Of a stretch of 64,000 bases of DNA, positions 47,501 through 56,100 are shown piece by piece. The position numbers were made by a program, and so were the translations under genes. This DNA is from Branchiostoma floridae (lineage: Eukaryota; Chordata; Leptocardii; Amphioxiformes; Branchiostomatidae), in the NCBI RefSeq assembly GCF_000003815.2, contig NC_049988.1, forward strand, positions 1,906,678 to 1,970,677, written 5' to 3'. The stretch's first letter is position 1, and each line of letters starts with the position of its first letter. The notes under the pieces are model-generated. The model saw only the letters and a list, made by a program, of their open reading frames with translations, did not search any database and was not told the DNA's origin.

Positions 47501-50466
47501 TTTGTGGGCTGATAGTCGTTGTTGTGGCACTTTGTGGGCTGATAGTCGTTGTTGTGGCACTTTGTGAGCTGATAGTCGTTGATGGCAGTATTAAAGCTCG
47601 CTCCTCACCATGGACTTGATTTCCCTACGACAGATAATTGATATAATGTAGCTCCTTTGTTGTTGCTTTTCTGAAAAAAATACTTTTCACTTGACTGGTT
47701 GGGCACCTTTTTTTTGTGGTCAACATGCCATTAGTCTGGGAAAGTAAAGGGGGAATTACATAATTTTGTCCACTCATTGTGAGTTTGCTAAAGTCATAAT
47801 ACTTTATCAAACATTGATATCTCTTTTTTTGCCGGTCACTAACATGAAAATACAATTAATTATACTGTTAGTATAAGAGGTACAGAGGTCGGAGATCTCA
47901 TATCTCCATGAAAAATTATAATTATGAAAATAGATTTCAAATCTATATAATTTATGTTTTGTTATATCGATATACACCGGTAACAATGATGTCAATCCAA
48001 TCATTTAATAATTATTGTTATGCAAATTAAACCCCCATGTGCATGATTGGATCTGTTCATGTTACATTTGCCACAAAGTAAACACTCATTATGCATTTGA
48101 GTACTAAAATGAAAAAAATGCAAATATAGGTTTCCATCAGTAAATATAAAAATGGAGGACCGATTTGAATAATTTTGAACTCAACATGTATAGCTTTGTA
48201 TGACCTATCTGCATACTGAATATCATGAAAGTACGTGGTTTCTTTGTTCAGACATCGTCCTTTAAGTATTTTGACGGAAATGCCCTTGTGGTTCTATCGT
48301 AACCTGCTAGGTGGCCCTAAAATACGCACCTTTTTACTTACGTCAGATGTTATGTGCCACGAGAAGATCTGTCCAGGTCAAAAGATACAAAAACAGTTTT
48401 GCTGCAATGCTCACTTCACATACCAGGGGCCCCAAATTTTTCCTTTCCATCACGTATTGGTATTGACATATGAAATCCATTTTTCTTAATTCATGATGAC
48501 TACGGAAACATAGGCACACTGACACATCCAAAACTATATCTCAACTTTTTAATGAAGATAGCATTTAGGACAACATTGTCATTAGCGTATATTTATATTA
48601 AATAATAATAATATAATAATATCGGGTGTATTTTGCAGCCAGTAGGTACCCAAAGTGTGGGTAATGAGGCTGTTTAATATTGTCGAGGCACCTCCCCGAG
48701 CACGGGACCCCCGTTTTACGTCCCTCCCGGAAGACGATTTCGTGGAAAGCTTCGTGAGGCTACAGCAATCCGGACGTCCTGGGTTGGGGGACTCCCATCC
48801 AAGTACTGTCCGGACCGCGCGTTGCTTAACTTCCGAGATCGAGGGATCGGGTGTACCAACGCGCCACGCGGCCGTTTAAGAAAAATAAAACAAAGAAACA
48901 ACTTGTAGCTTGAAATTAACCACAAACAAAGACATATAAGTACCTTTTGATCACCCTGGATGTTTATGTGCAGGAAGAACCCGACAAGGCATCCGCCAAT
49001 TATCAACAAAGTCAGGACGATAACAGCAGTAGACAACCAATAGCATGTGCAAACTGGAAACAAAGAAGAAAGTCTCAAAGATATATTTCTAATTAAACCC
49101 ATACATTGGCAAATTATAGGAGACTAGCGTCCATGTACAAATGTTTAAGTCAGACAACAGAACTATCTAATATATCATTTCTTCACCTATCTAACAAATC
49201 GATCTGCCAATGATAAACAACATCAGGACGGTAACAGTAATAGAAAAATGCACACACTTTCCCAAATCAACGCCTGTGTGTATGAAAGGATAAACTACTC
49301 ACCTGAATTCGTCACTTTTTTTATAAATCATATTTTTCAAAGGTGAAAAACAGGAGGCAAGAGATGTTTTGGCTTATATCATATAATTTTTAGTTTAACT
49401 TTCTACATATTTGTTGCCATGTTGGTTGATTGGATATCAAGGTCAGTCGGTGATCACATTACGGGAAAGTTTTCGTAGATGTATACTTAAATCGTCACTT
49501 TTATTTAACGATTTCTATTTTATATGGCCAATTCCTAATATTTTTTCATAGACATGTGAGCTTGGTACGTCGTGTAGAAAAAGAGCGGAGTTGTTATTAT
49601 GTTGCTGCAATTTAGAATTTCTAAACCCTCATGAATATTCAGAATAGCTCCAAAGTGAGACTTTAGATAGTCCAGGTCCCTGCTGATTATATTACATGCG
49701 GCAAGTTTTGCGGTATTGTAACGTGGCGCGTGTTGCCGTAGTGTAACAAGTGATATTGAAAAAAAAGGCAACAAGAGGGCTTTTAGCCAGAGTGACTTAT
49801 GGAAAATTAGATTGATTAGATTTTTTGGTATAAAGTAACGAAAGTGAAAATACTATAATATGAGCGATCACGATGATGTCACGGTGACGCAGTGGCAGGC
49901 AAAATGCTGGTGCTTGGCAAATGATTGATTTACATTTTAACCAGTATTTTGATCTGCTAATTCAAATATCAATCTTTTATCCAATCTGCTGACGTCCTGG
50001 TAGGCACCAGCCGTCCAATACCCCGGATATAAACAACAATAGCGATCCCTCGTATGCGATAATATAATCTAAGAAGACCACGGCTATTGAAAGGACGTTC
50101 ATTTAATTAAGAATTTTGTACTATTTGTCATCAAATTACCTGGTACTAAATTTGCTAATAATTCTTGAAATAGCATACATCCGCTCTTCATGACCAGTAT
50201 TGCAAATACGGAAATACACCATAGAAAATTCAGTTAAAAATATGATGGCTACCTGCAGACGTGTACGTTGCGTAACGTTTCACCTCCTCGGCTTCTTCGT
50301 ACGTGTAAGGAGACGCTCCTTGCGACTTGTCAGCCCCGTTGCCATAGCTGATACGACAGCGTGAGGCACCCTGATGGACGGGAGGGGGTTGAGGCGGAGG
50401 TCGGCGAGTTTGGCCGCTATCAGGATTCGAGAAAGGGGACCGGACCGGCTCTGCTTGTTCGTACAT
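27147..50466 (-). CDS. Type II membrane protein with Ser/Thr-rich stalk and ApeC domain, 421 aa
   Basis: Seven coding exons on the - strand: 50466-50253, 49053-48944, 47624-47303, 46576-46386, 46099-46024, 45106-44904, 27296-27147. Phases match at every junction and the sum is 1266 nt, one open frame of 421 codons plus stop. Residues 1-71 form a cytoplasmic tail (Pro-rich centre, YTYEEAEEVK near the end); about 77-99 a membrane helix with few basic residues on its outer side; 109-215 a Thr/Ser-rich stalk; 217-421 a complete ApeC domain. ApeC is the C-terminal domain of apextrins; amphioxus members are described as peptidoglycan-binding immune proteins. I infer a cell-surface recognition receptor. 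ATG at 50466 is chosen because it opens a typical tail; the frame stays open to the acceptor at 50,507, so an upstream start is possible. Intron six is 17.6 kb. Confidence 0.85.
27770..28310 (+). repeat. 25 bp palindromic satellite, left arm (~21 units)
   Basis: Units of the form cagcgcggctaaaagccgcc plus five variable bases (mostly ggtca, cgaca or cgttg). The core gcggctaaaagccgc is an inverted repeat and can fold as a small hairpin; many units carry gcggttaaaagccgc, with one mismatch. Confidence 0.95.
28975..29245 (-). pseudogene. Exon-like block in left arm (unknown gene, frameshifted)
   Basis: After acceptor ttcacag the - strand starts EPLYKTNDFMVVPP in one frame and continues DSNDAQEMVPWFVKVITTY in another, one base out of step at about 29,206. 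It then reads LQWHVPNNDGVYVKES and YTVKYGEIVAVHLSQNK to a stop at 28975. Codon pattern and near-identity to the right-arm copy suggest real coding origin. The family is not recognised; it could be the C-terminal adaptor-like domain of an element-encoded protein. Confidence 0.5.
31156..31505 (+). repeat. Inner part of left arm; open frame unlikely to be a gene
   Basis: Open on both strands and mirrored at 40,881-41,230. The 98-residue + frame differs at one residue from its mirror. No domain is recognised, and double-strand openness argues against coding. Listed because it marks highly similar arm sequence. Confidence 0.4.
32117..33190. mobile_element. ~1.07 kb inverted-terminal element
   Basis: Ends tgagggtctgcatg and catgcagaccctca, flanked by attca-like sequence on both sides. 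Interior segments (32,180-32,215 with 33,000-33,040, ggatgacatcc / ggatgtcatcc) also pair. Poly-A/T tracts are frequent. No coding sequence. Confidence 0.65.
33566..33925. repeat. Hairpin cluster inside the 17 kb element
   Basis: A long hairpin runs from about 33,705 to 33,925 (aggaggcctagtctctac ... tagagactacaggaggccta) around a GC-rich centre gcgatcgcggtcgcg. Just before it lies cctctgctcggagagta, a copy of the recurrent motif. The frame at 33,567-33,827 is incidental. Confidence 0.7.
34898..35224 (+). pseudogene. Open frame of unknown origin inside the 17 kb element
   Basis: 108 codons with protein-like composition (FHETGHSWLSFEGKFVWLER, then KYRDLVESNF and KLYDRYPGPVDARLF), ending TLTNC and a stop. 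No domain recognised. It may be a captured or element-encoded exon. I see no clear start context, upstream exon or partner. Confidence 0.3.
35400..35575. repeat. (GT)n microsatellite
   Basis: Long GT run with gtat interruptions; all long frames here on either strand are read-through of the repeat. Confidence 0.97.
36443..37199 (-). pseudogene. Two exon-like segments of an unknown gene inside the 17 kb element
   Basis: The - strand segment from about 37,199 to 37,004 begins FEKVPYCITSDSEELKD, shifts frame once (near 37,140), then reads VVASELVSSRENTT and CPLGVPLCKSVGLYGAQ to a good donor in phase 0. After a 221 bp intron, 36,782-36,443 follows acceptor acttgcag in phase 0: WPNDTQGWGTESGLVQKN, later RIVYRIQSSRSEVLLAKNG and DVSTGKAIGSLIK, ending at a donor in phase 1. 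Phase match, splice sites and a 113-codon open exon support a decayed gene. Function unknown. The arm block at 28,975 may be a later exon. Confidence 0.4.
38303..38430. repeat. ~125 bp near-perfect hairpin bounded by the recurrent motif
   Basis: Arms tactctccaagcagaggtt and aacctctgcttggagagta close a stem continuing through cgcgtagatatagta and gaaaaattacac around cggcgcggg. It is bounded at both ends by the same motif. Confidence 0.85.
39870..39917 (+). other. Possible tRNA-like SINE fragment cut by the gap
   Basis: The sequence ggtcctgggttcaaatcc just before the gap matches a tRNA B-box (GGTTCAAATCC). No convincing acceptor stem or A-box is visible. Confidence 0.25.
39918..40681. other. 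Assembly gap
   Basis: 764 N. It separates the element's middle from the inner edge of the right arm. Confidence 1.
41523..42102. other. Assembly gap inside right arm
   Basis: 580 N. The mirrored left arm between the matching flanks (about 30,262-30,866) is about 600 bp, so the gap size fits uninterrupted arm sequence. Confidence 1.
43122..43392 (+). pseudogene. Exon-like block in right arm (inverted copy)
   Basis: Same block as at 28,975-29,245 in inverted orientation; the 67-residue C-terminal part differs at one residue (Pro for Ser). The one-base frame break near 43,161 is shared, so it predates the last homogenisation of the arms, or a short unrecognised intron or alternative reading is used. 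Confidence 0.5.
44050..44580 (-). repeat. 25 bp palindromic satellite, right arm (~20 units)
   Basis: Inverted counterpart: ggcggcttttaaccgcgctg-type units. Order and variants differ from the left array, so the arrays have changed independently since the arms were copied. Confidence 0.95.
44904..46576 (-). CDS. ApeC domain exons 1-3
   Basis: Exons 46576-46386, 46099-46024 and 45106-44904. The first reads EWPTGTYGLPRTNTGCP with RYHDTEDNDSNNKW and ends KFCMK. The second reads WPSGNYCIFKKGNCP, and the third FQSGWLFWDDEDDDNKNS, LPDGNYDRDTMIRYCCRSDG and GGCQQ. These are the conserved blocks of ApeC: paired WP.G.Y motifs, Cys pairs and the WDDED acid cluster. All cysteines expected for these blocks appear to be present. 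Confidence 0.9.
45107..46023 (-). other. ApeC intron 5, nothing found
   Basis: No repeat or gene recognised; short frames here lack support. Confidence 0.4.
46226..46382. mobile_element. MITE, CTGTAAATGC family, copy 2, abutting an ApeC splice donor
   Basis: Inverted ends and TA flanks as in copy 1 (TA at 46224-46225 and 46383-46384). The ApeC exon ends at 46386 on the - strand, so the donor GT is formed by flanking G (46385) plus the T of the duplicated TA. Confidence 0.85.
47303..47624 (-). CDS. Ser/Thr-rich repeat stalk exon of the ApeC gene
   Basis: 107 codons, open only because it is in the right phase (entered at 0, left at 1). Consists of a 30 bp repeat coding for 10-residue units of the type TTISSQSAT, about six to seven copies with variants, then a Ser/Thr/Pro tail. 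Such composition is typical of O-glycosylated, mucin-like stalks. It separates the membrane helix from ApeC. The opposite strand is also open (47,107-47,619), but that is its shadow. Confidence 0.8.
48250..48500 (+). repeat. Diverged gctagg...ggcccc repeat module
   Basis: gctaggtggccct ... ccaggggcccc, related by eye to the module at 2,250-2,490. Possibly the tail of an old retroposon. Confidence 0.35.
48756..48874 (-). ncRNA. 5S rRNA-derived sequence (SINE3-like head or pseudogene)
   Basis: On the - strand, tctcggaagttaagca followed by agtacttggatgggag are the hallmark internal control (box A and box C) segments of 5S rRNA, with the right spacing, between a 5' part (cacccgatcc) and a 3' part ending gctgtagcc. 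The 5' and 3' ends depart from normal 5S, so this is a derived copy; 5S-headed SINEs (SINE3) are one explanation. It lies in the intron between the stalk and membrane exons, in the gene's orientation. Confidence 0.7.
48944..49053 (-). CDS. Transmembrane exon of the ApeC gene
   Basis: Encodes residues 72-108. After VCTCY comes a 23-residue hydrophobic helix (WLSTAVIVLTLLIIGG then CLVGFFL) and a polar HINIQGDQK. With the long hydrophilic N-terminal tail and no signal peptide this fits a signal-anchor, type II topology. Cysteines just before the helix could be palmitoylated. Confidence 0.85.
49054..50252 (-). other. ApeC intron 1
   Basis: No gene. A segment near 49,985-50,070 (ccgtccaataccccggat, gcgatccctcgtatg) recurs in diverged form at 52,915-52,975, upstream of the divergent gene. 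Confidence 0.4.
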
Positions 50467-51004
50467 TTGGACCGTTCCGTACAAACAAATGTTGTTCAGG
50501 GCATTACCTGTGGAAAAATACATGAATATAGCAAATAATGCCTTGATTAGTCTGACGACGTAATGCCATATTGACGCCTTTATCTGAAGGGATGACGTGG
50601 CATAAAGTGTGCGAATTGCGATTTTTTTTTTCTTCAAGTGGCAGGCCAATTTTCTGAAAAAAAGTTAAATAAATCTCTATTGGGAGGGAGAAACATCAAA
50701 AACGTCTGTGCGTTAGAACTCAGTGTAATTATTAAATTCTGTGTTTTTCTGGAGACGTCGCAGACAATCTCTGCCATTCGTGGTAAAATATTGTTTATAA
50801 CGTAGCGCTGTGTGCTATAACATAACGATGTGTGTTGTTGTAACTTACATTCAGTTCAACATTTCAAAGAGAGACGTGCAGATTTTGAGAACTATTTCAC
50901 TCAGTCATGTGAATATTTTCTTTCCCAATAACAGTGATTGGCAGGTGCCAGGAACTGCAATGCCCGTATGCTGTCTTTCGAATATAAGAATGTATATACC
51001 TACA

Positions 51005-51105
51005 GACACACACACATACGCGCCTACACACACACGCGCACACACACACACACACACATACACACATACACACAAATACATACACACAAACACACACACA
51101 CACAT
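51005..51105. repeat. (CA)n microsatellite
   Basis: CA repeat with tacg/tata interruptions. Confidence 0.95.
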
Positions 51106-51652
51106 TTTGAATTTGATTTGAATCCCCGTGTTTTTTCTGAAATTACTGACCCTTTCTCTGCGCATCCCGGCCAAGGTCACATCGTTTTAAACTGACGAAC
51201 TTCTGAGACTGTATGAAACCTTATAAATGACACATTTGTATCGATGAATGCAACCAGTTTGATGTTCAGAACAATTCCATACTTAACGTATAACAGGTTA
51301 GTTTTACTGCGGATTACATGCCAGCCGCTGTACCGTGGTGGTGAGAGTTACGCCTGTCACCTATGGACATCATGAAAATCGGGCAAAATTGGCAGGATTT
51401 AAGTCGATGAGCTCCCATTATAATAGATATTCAAATTAGCAGACCAGCTATGAAGAGTTTAAAAACCTTGAATCACAACTTATAGTTACGAAAACAAAGA
51501 AAGGTTTGACGCCAGCTACTGTTAAGATATACAAGCTCCAGTGTAAGGTTAAAAAAACTAATGAAATGCGTCCTTTCGAAATACAGTCGCTGGCGCCTGG
51601 CAACTTGTTACGGCTTCAAGAGTTTGTTTTGCTTTGTCGCAGGATGCAAACA

Positions 51653-52558
51653 TACGAGGGGTGATCAATAAGTTCTCGGCCTCACCAAGAAATAATAAGC
51701 ACAACTCAGATTTTGAGGCACAACTTCATAGTTTAAAGCCTTTTATCAATATCCTCCAAATTTCAAATCATTGGAGTCTTTACTTTTCATGCATACGTTT
51801 TTTTCTAAATTAGAAGGTGAGTGGCGAGAAAAGGAAGGGTGAAGTGTGATCAGACAATTTGACCCGCAAATCTCAGGTTGCAGATGAATTGTCCCTTTTG
51901 TTCGTTTTCCCTTACCTAACGTTACTGGGTGTCGCCTGCAACGTAATGATCACAATGATTTGAATTTTGGTACACATTTATATAAGACTTTATACACATG
52001 TACGTTGGGTTTTCAATAAGTCCTCGGCTTTACCAAGAAATAATAAGCACAGCTCAGATTTTAAAGCATAGATGTCAAGTATGAAGTCTTATATAGATAT
52101 GTAGTCTTATATAGATATGTACCAAAATTCAAAATTATTGTGATCATTACTTTGCAGGCGACACCCAGTAATGTTAGGTAAGGGAGAACGAAAAAAAAAT
52201 GGGACAATTGACCTGACCTGAGGTGTGCGATCGAACTTGCATTGCTTGAAGTCGGACACCCAATTCTTTTTGCTTCAAATAGGAAGAGAATCATTATCAA
52301 ACATTTCGACAATGTCTTTTGTTAATTTACGGCATGGGGAACTTGACCCACACATGTCTGATCACAATTCACACCACTTTTTTCTCGCCACTTACCTTCT
52401 GATGTGCAAAAAACGAATGCCTGTAAAGTAATGACTGAATTGATTTGAAATTTGAAGGATATTGATAAAAGGCTCTATACTATGAAGCTGTGCCATAAAA
52501 TTTGAGTTGTGCTTATTTTTTTTTGGTGAGGCCGAGAACTTATTGATCACCCCTCGTA
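51653..52558. mobile_element. Mariner-like foldback element, ~0.9 kb, with nested inner copy
   Basis: Ends TACGAGGGGTGATCAATAAG and the inverted equivalent, flanked by TA, the target and end style of mariner elements. The inverted arms extend about 230 bp with moderate mismatch. A second, inner pair (51,895-51,990 with 52,110-52,205; cgttactgggtgtcgcctgc) and an internal tip-like phrase (ttttcaataagtcctcggct at 52,012) indicate a related copy inside. No transposase remains. Confidence 0.7.
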
Positions 52559-53103
52559 TGTCCTCATTTTGTAATGTAGAACCAAAGGTCATTTTTATGT
52601 CGTCATTTTCAATAAGGAAATGCGGATTTGATAATATGGCTCATCTGTGCTGGTAGTTATCATAGTACACTTTCTTTAAACACAAAGGTATACACGGATC
52701 AAACTTTCTGGTACATTTGATCAATTGATGGCGTCACGTATTCGCGAATCACGTGCCTGTAACTCTCGCGAGTTAAGTGATCGGTCATCATTATTGATCC
52801 TGAAGAAGGCGACAGGAGCAGTTGAAAATTTGATCCGTGTACACCTTTGTGTTGGAATTAAGTTTAGCATTTTACCTCGAATATAAATTACTAATCTGCT
52901 AATTTTAGTTTGCCCACCAGTCGTCGAATACCCCGATTTAAAAAAAAAACAGAGATCGCTTGTATGGGATCGCGTTTGCTTGTTCCAGCTGTATCAATAC
53001 GCAGCTATGTCAATAATAAAAAAATCCAATAGTTATCAAGCTGAGCAAAATATCCGTAAGGTAAGGTTCAAGATAGAACACAGCAGGTGCAGAACAAATC
53101 AAG

Positions 53104-56100
53104 ATGCTTCGTGGACTGCTACTTCTCTTCCTGAGCGGAATAACAACCGCACAGTTTCCTGTCTCAGGTGATCAACAGCACCTGGTGTCCAGTATCACAG
53201 GTACAGCACAGCTTTATAGTGTCTACCTGTCAGACCACCTGGCAATGCTGAAAAGTGGCTAACATATGGTCCATTTTTTAAATATCTAACGAGTTGCAGC
53301 AGCATAGTAGTTATGTGACATGTAACTTGACTTTGAACTTTGTTATTTTCAAACGTTTCACACAAAAAAATTCGGTTCATCAATTTGAGAAGTTAATTTT
53401 GCAAACTTACCATTGGGATTTTTAATCGTCTATAGAAAAAACATGATACAAGTAGTGTGTGTGACTGTCCTTGAAAAGGTTTATTTATTTTAACTATTTG
53501 TACCTATCAAAATGTACAGACTCTCAAACTTTTCGGAACGTAGAAATAGATCAACTGTACGCCACTTTTCTTTAATTGTATATAGATAAACTACTTATTG
53601 TTTTATAAAGATAGCCGATTTGCCAGAGAGTTAGGTCACCAGAGGGATGCAATTGTAGCGCAGTTCGGGAAATCGTACCCTTACCTTTCTACTATCGCGG
53701 TGACCACTTCACCGCGAACTTAAAACCGCCGCAACATTTTTCTATTATGGTATTAAGCTGCAGTCTAAAATTTACAACCACCGCGAAAAGTCAATTTTCC
53801 CGCTACCTCGAAATTGAGTCCCCGCGAACTTAAACGCATTTACAGTAGTTGGCCATATTCTGACGTTTGCAGTTGTATCTCACGATTACTTTGCTGCATT
53901 GTATAGTTCTGTACGTTGTCTGCCCACATTTTCAAAAGGACGCCCCCTTTATACACACCGTAGCTGTTTCATAGGTAATGTAAATTTAGTTTATTTCAGA
54001 TATCACTTCTATCTTGATAGAATCGTGGAACAGATCGTTAATGTTGTTGGCTTATGTCGATTGATCAGCGCTAGTTTGGTTATCTACCTCCTAGCATATG
54101 TTGGTTATGTGTTATTTTAACGCCCTTCCTCTAGTTTAGTATGCAATCATTTATGCATGTGTTTGCAATACATTTTGCATTGTTTTATTTCAAAACAAGA
54201 CACTATTATGGAATTCTTCGGCGACTCTTTTTTTTTGTTTTCAAGACTACCTAGANNNNNNNNNNNNNNNNNNNNNNNNNNNNNNNNNNNNNNNNNNNNN
54301 NNNNNNNNNNNNNNNNNNNNNNNNNNNNNNNNNNNNNNNNNNNNNNNNNNNNNNNNNNNNNNNNNNNNNNNNNNNNNNNNNNNNNNNNNNNNNNNNNNNN
54401 NNNNNNNNNNNNNNNNNNNNNNNNNNNNNNNNNNNNNNNNNNNNNNNNNNNNNNNNNNNNNNNNNNNNNNNNNNNNNNNNNNNNNNNNNNNNNNNNNNNT
54501 TACTACGTACAGCCTTTCAATTGCGCGCCGATTTGATAGCTCACTTTTCAACTGCTTCTGTCTATAGCTGTCAATCATCTTTTTTGTGAAGATAGTTTTG
54601 GATATTAGAAATGTATTTTATCTTTACAATTTTGTCCGTTATAAGGAGTCATTTCTGGACTGTCTGGGGGCGAACCGATCTGCAGCGATGTAGGAACGTG
54701 GTACAACAGCCCGGGTGAGTTCTGTACGCTCGGACTTGGTATTTCTATTAAATCTACGGAGCAAAAGTTACATCTAAAAACAAAAGAAGGAACATGGTTT
54801 TAGAATTAACGCTAGTTCACCTTTATTGGGTGGTTAACCTACATCCGTTGTTTATGAAAAGAGGGTATTCAGGGGTATCAAGTCGACGGACGGTTGTTTC
54901 AAAATTGTGATATTTTCAAAACATTGCAGTTTGAAACCACTGTTGACTTGACATCCATAATTACATCCTGTATTAAGAAACAACGGATATAGGTTAACTC
55001 ACGGATAAAGGTGAACCAGCGTTACAATCATTAGAGTACAGGTGTAAATATTTACATATACACACAGCTGCTTTAAAAGCGAGCTTCACACAGTTATGTA
55101 CACATACCACGTGTGTTTTACATACCCGTGATAAAAACTGTTTGTGTAGGGTAATAATAATACCCGGCTACATATATTTGTTCAACTACAAGGTTTATAT
55201 CTATTGGTTCTGACATTCTTTGATATAGAATCCTACATCGCGAGTATTAATGCTATTCTACGTTCATTGTTGTAATTGGCGTATTGTGCTGAAGACATCA
55301 TGTAGTATCCCCCACCCCCGTAGACTGAAAACGTGCTGTTTACTTGTTCCCTCCAAGCATACGAGACTATTGACGAGTACGGCCGTGTGTGGGAGAAGTT
55401 CTGGTGGTGGAAGGCCGGCTCACGCTGGTCTGTAGCGATCACTGACGTGCTTCAGGACAGGTATGGAACTAAAAATAGTTTTTATTATGTAACTGGTACC
55501 ATTCTGTTTTTAATGATATTTTACGTCATTACTTATCATGAGAATGCACGAGAATACTTAGGAAAAGGCATGTTTCATTACATTTCATACGCATATGGTA
55601 CTACGAATATTAGATTGAAGAATATAATTCCTTTGTCAGGCAATAAATGTCTTAGAAAAGCTGATGTTTGGCATCGGTTTTGAGGGGAATCTTTCAATTA
55701 AACGAAACGTTTGATACTTTCCAGTTACGGAGCATGCGACCCTGACAGTGACTACTGTATGGGGAGGCTGCCGAGCTGGCTACAGGAGGACAGGACCGAG
55801 CTGCTGGCCAAGGACAGCCGCGGGAACGTCTACAAGTGGGGGTTCGACTCCACCAACCCCACCGCTCACGCCGCCTGGCTGGCGTTCTATGGTCATCAGG
55901 AGACCCCTAGCGGACGGATTGTGAACAACAGGGCCTGGACACCGTCTGTAGGTTGCTCTATGCCTATTAGAACGCTTATAATTTTTCTCCAGTAATCCCA
56001 AATTAGGCTCATTTGGCTCAACAACGCTATGACTATCTAATGTTAAACGAGTGCGATGACATAAGCTTCTCTTTACTTGCCCCGTCCCATGGTTGTTGTC

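Larger units (their letters stand above)
50467..53103. promoter_or_regulatory. Divergent intergenic region
   Basis: Lies between the ApeC start (-) and the secreted-protein start (+), so it should hold both promoters. No TATA box or other core element could be assigned. It contains a (CA)n run, a mariner-like foldback, and near 52,790-52,840 a phrase (gatcctgaagaaggcgacag) of the type seen in Penelope/LINE tails. Confidence 0.4.

Noticed and set aside
47107-47619. 170-codon + strand frame with 10-residue repeats
   Set aside because: It is the complement of the stalk exon; the - strand reading fits splice phases on both sides and gives a sensible Ser/Thr stalk.
50902-51195. Frames over the CA repeat
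   Set aside because: Microsatellite read-through.
52225-52431. Transposase remnant in the mariner-like element
   Set aside because: The 68-residue frame shows no helix-turn-helix or catalytic motif that I can recognise.
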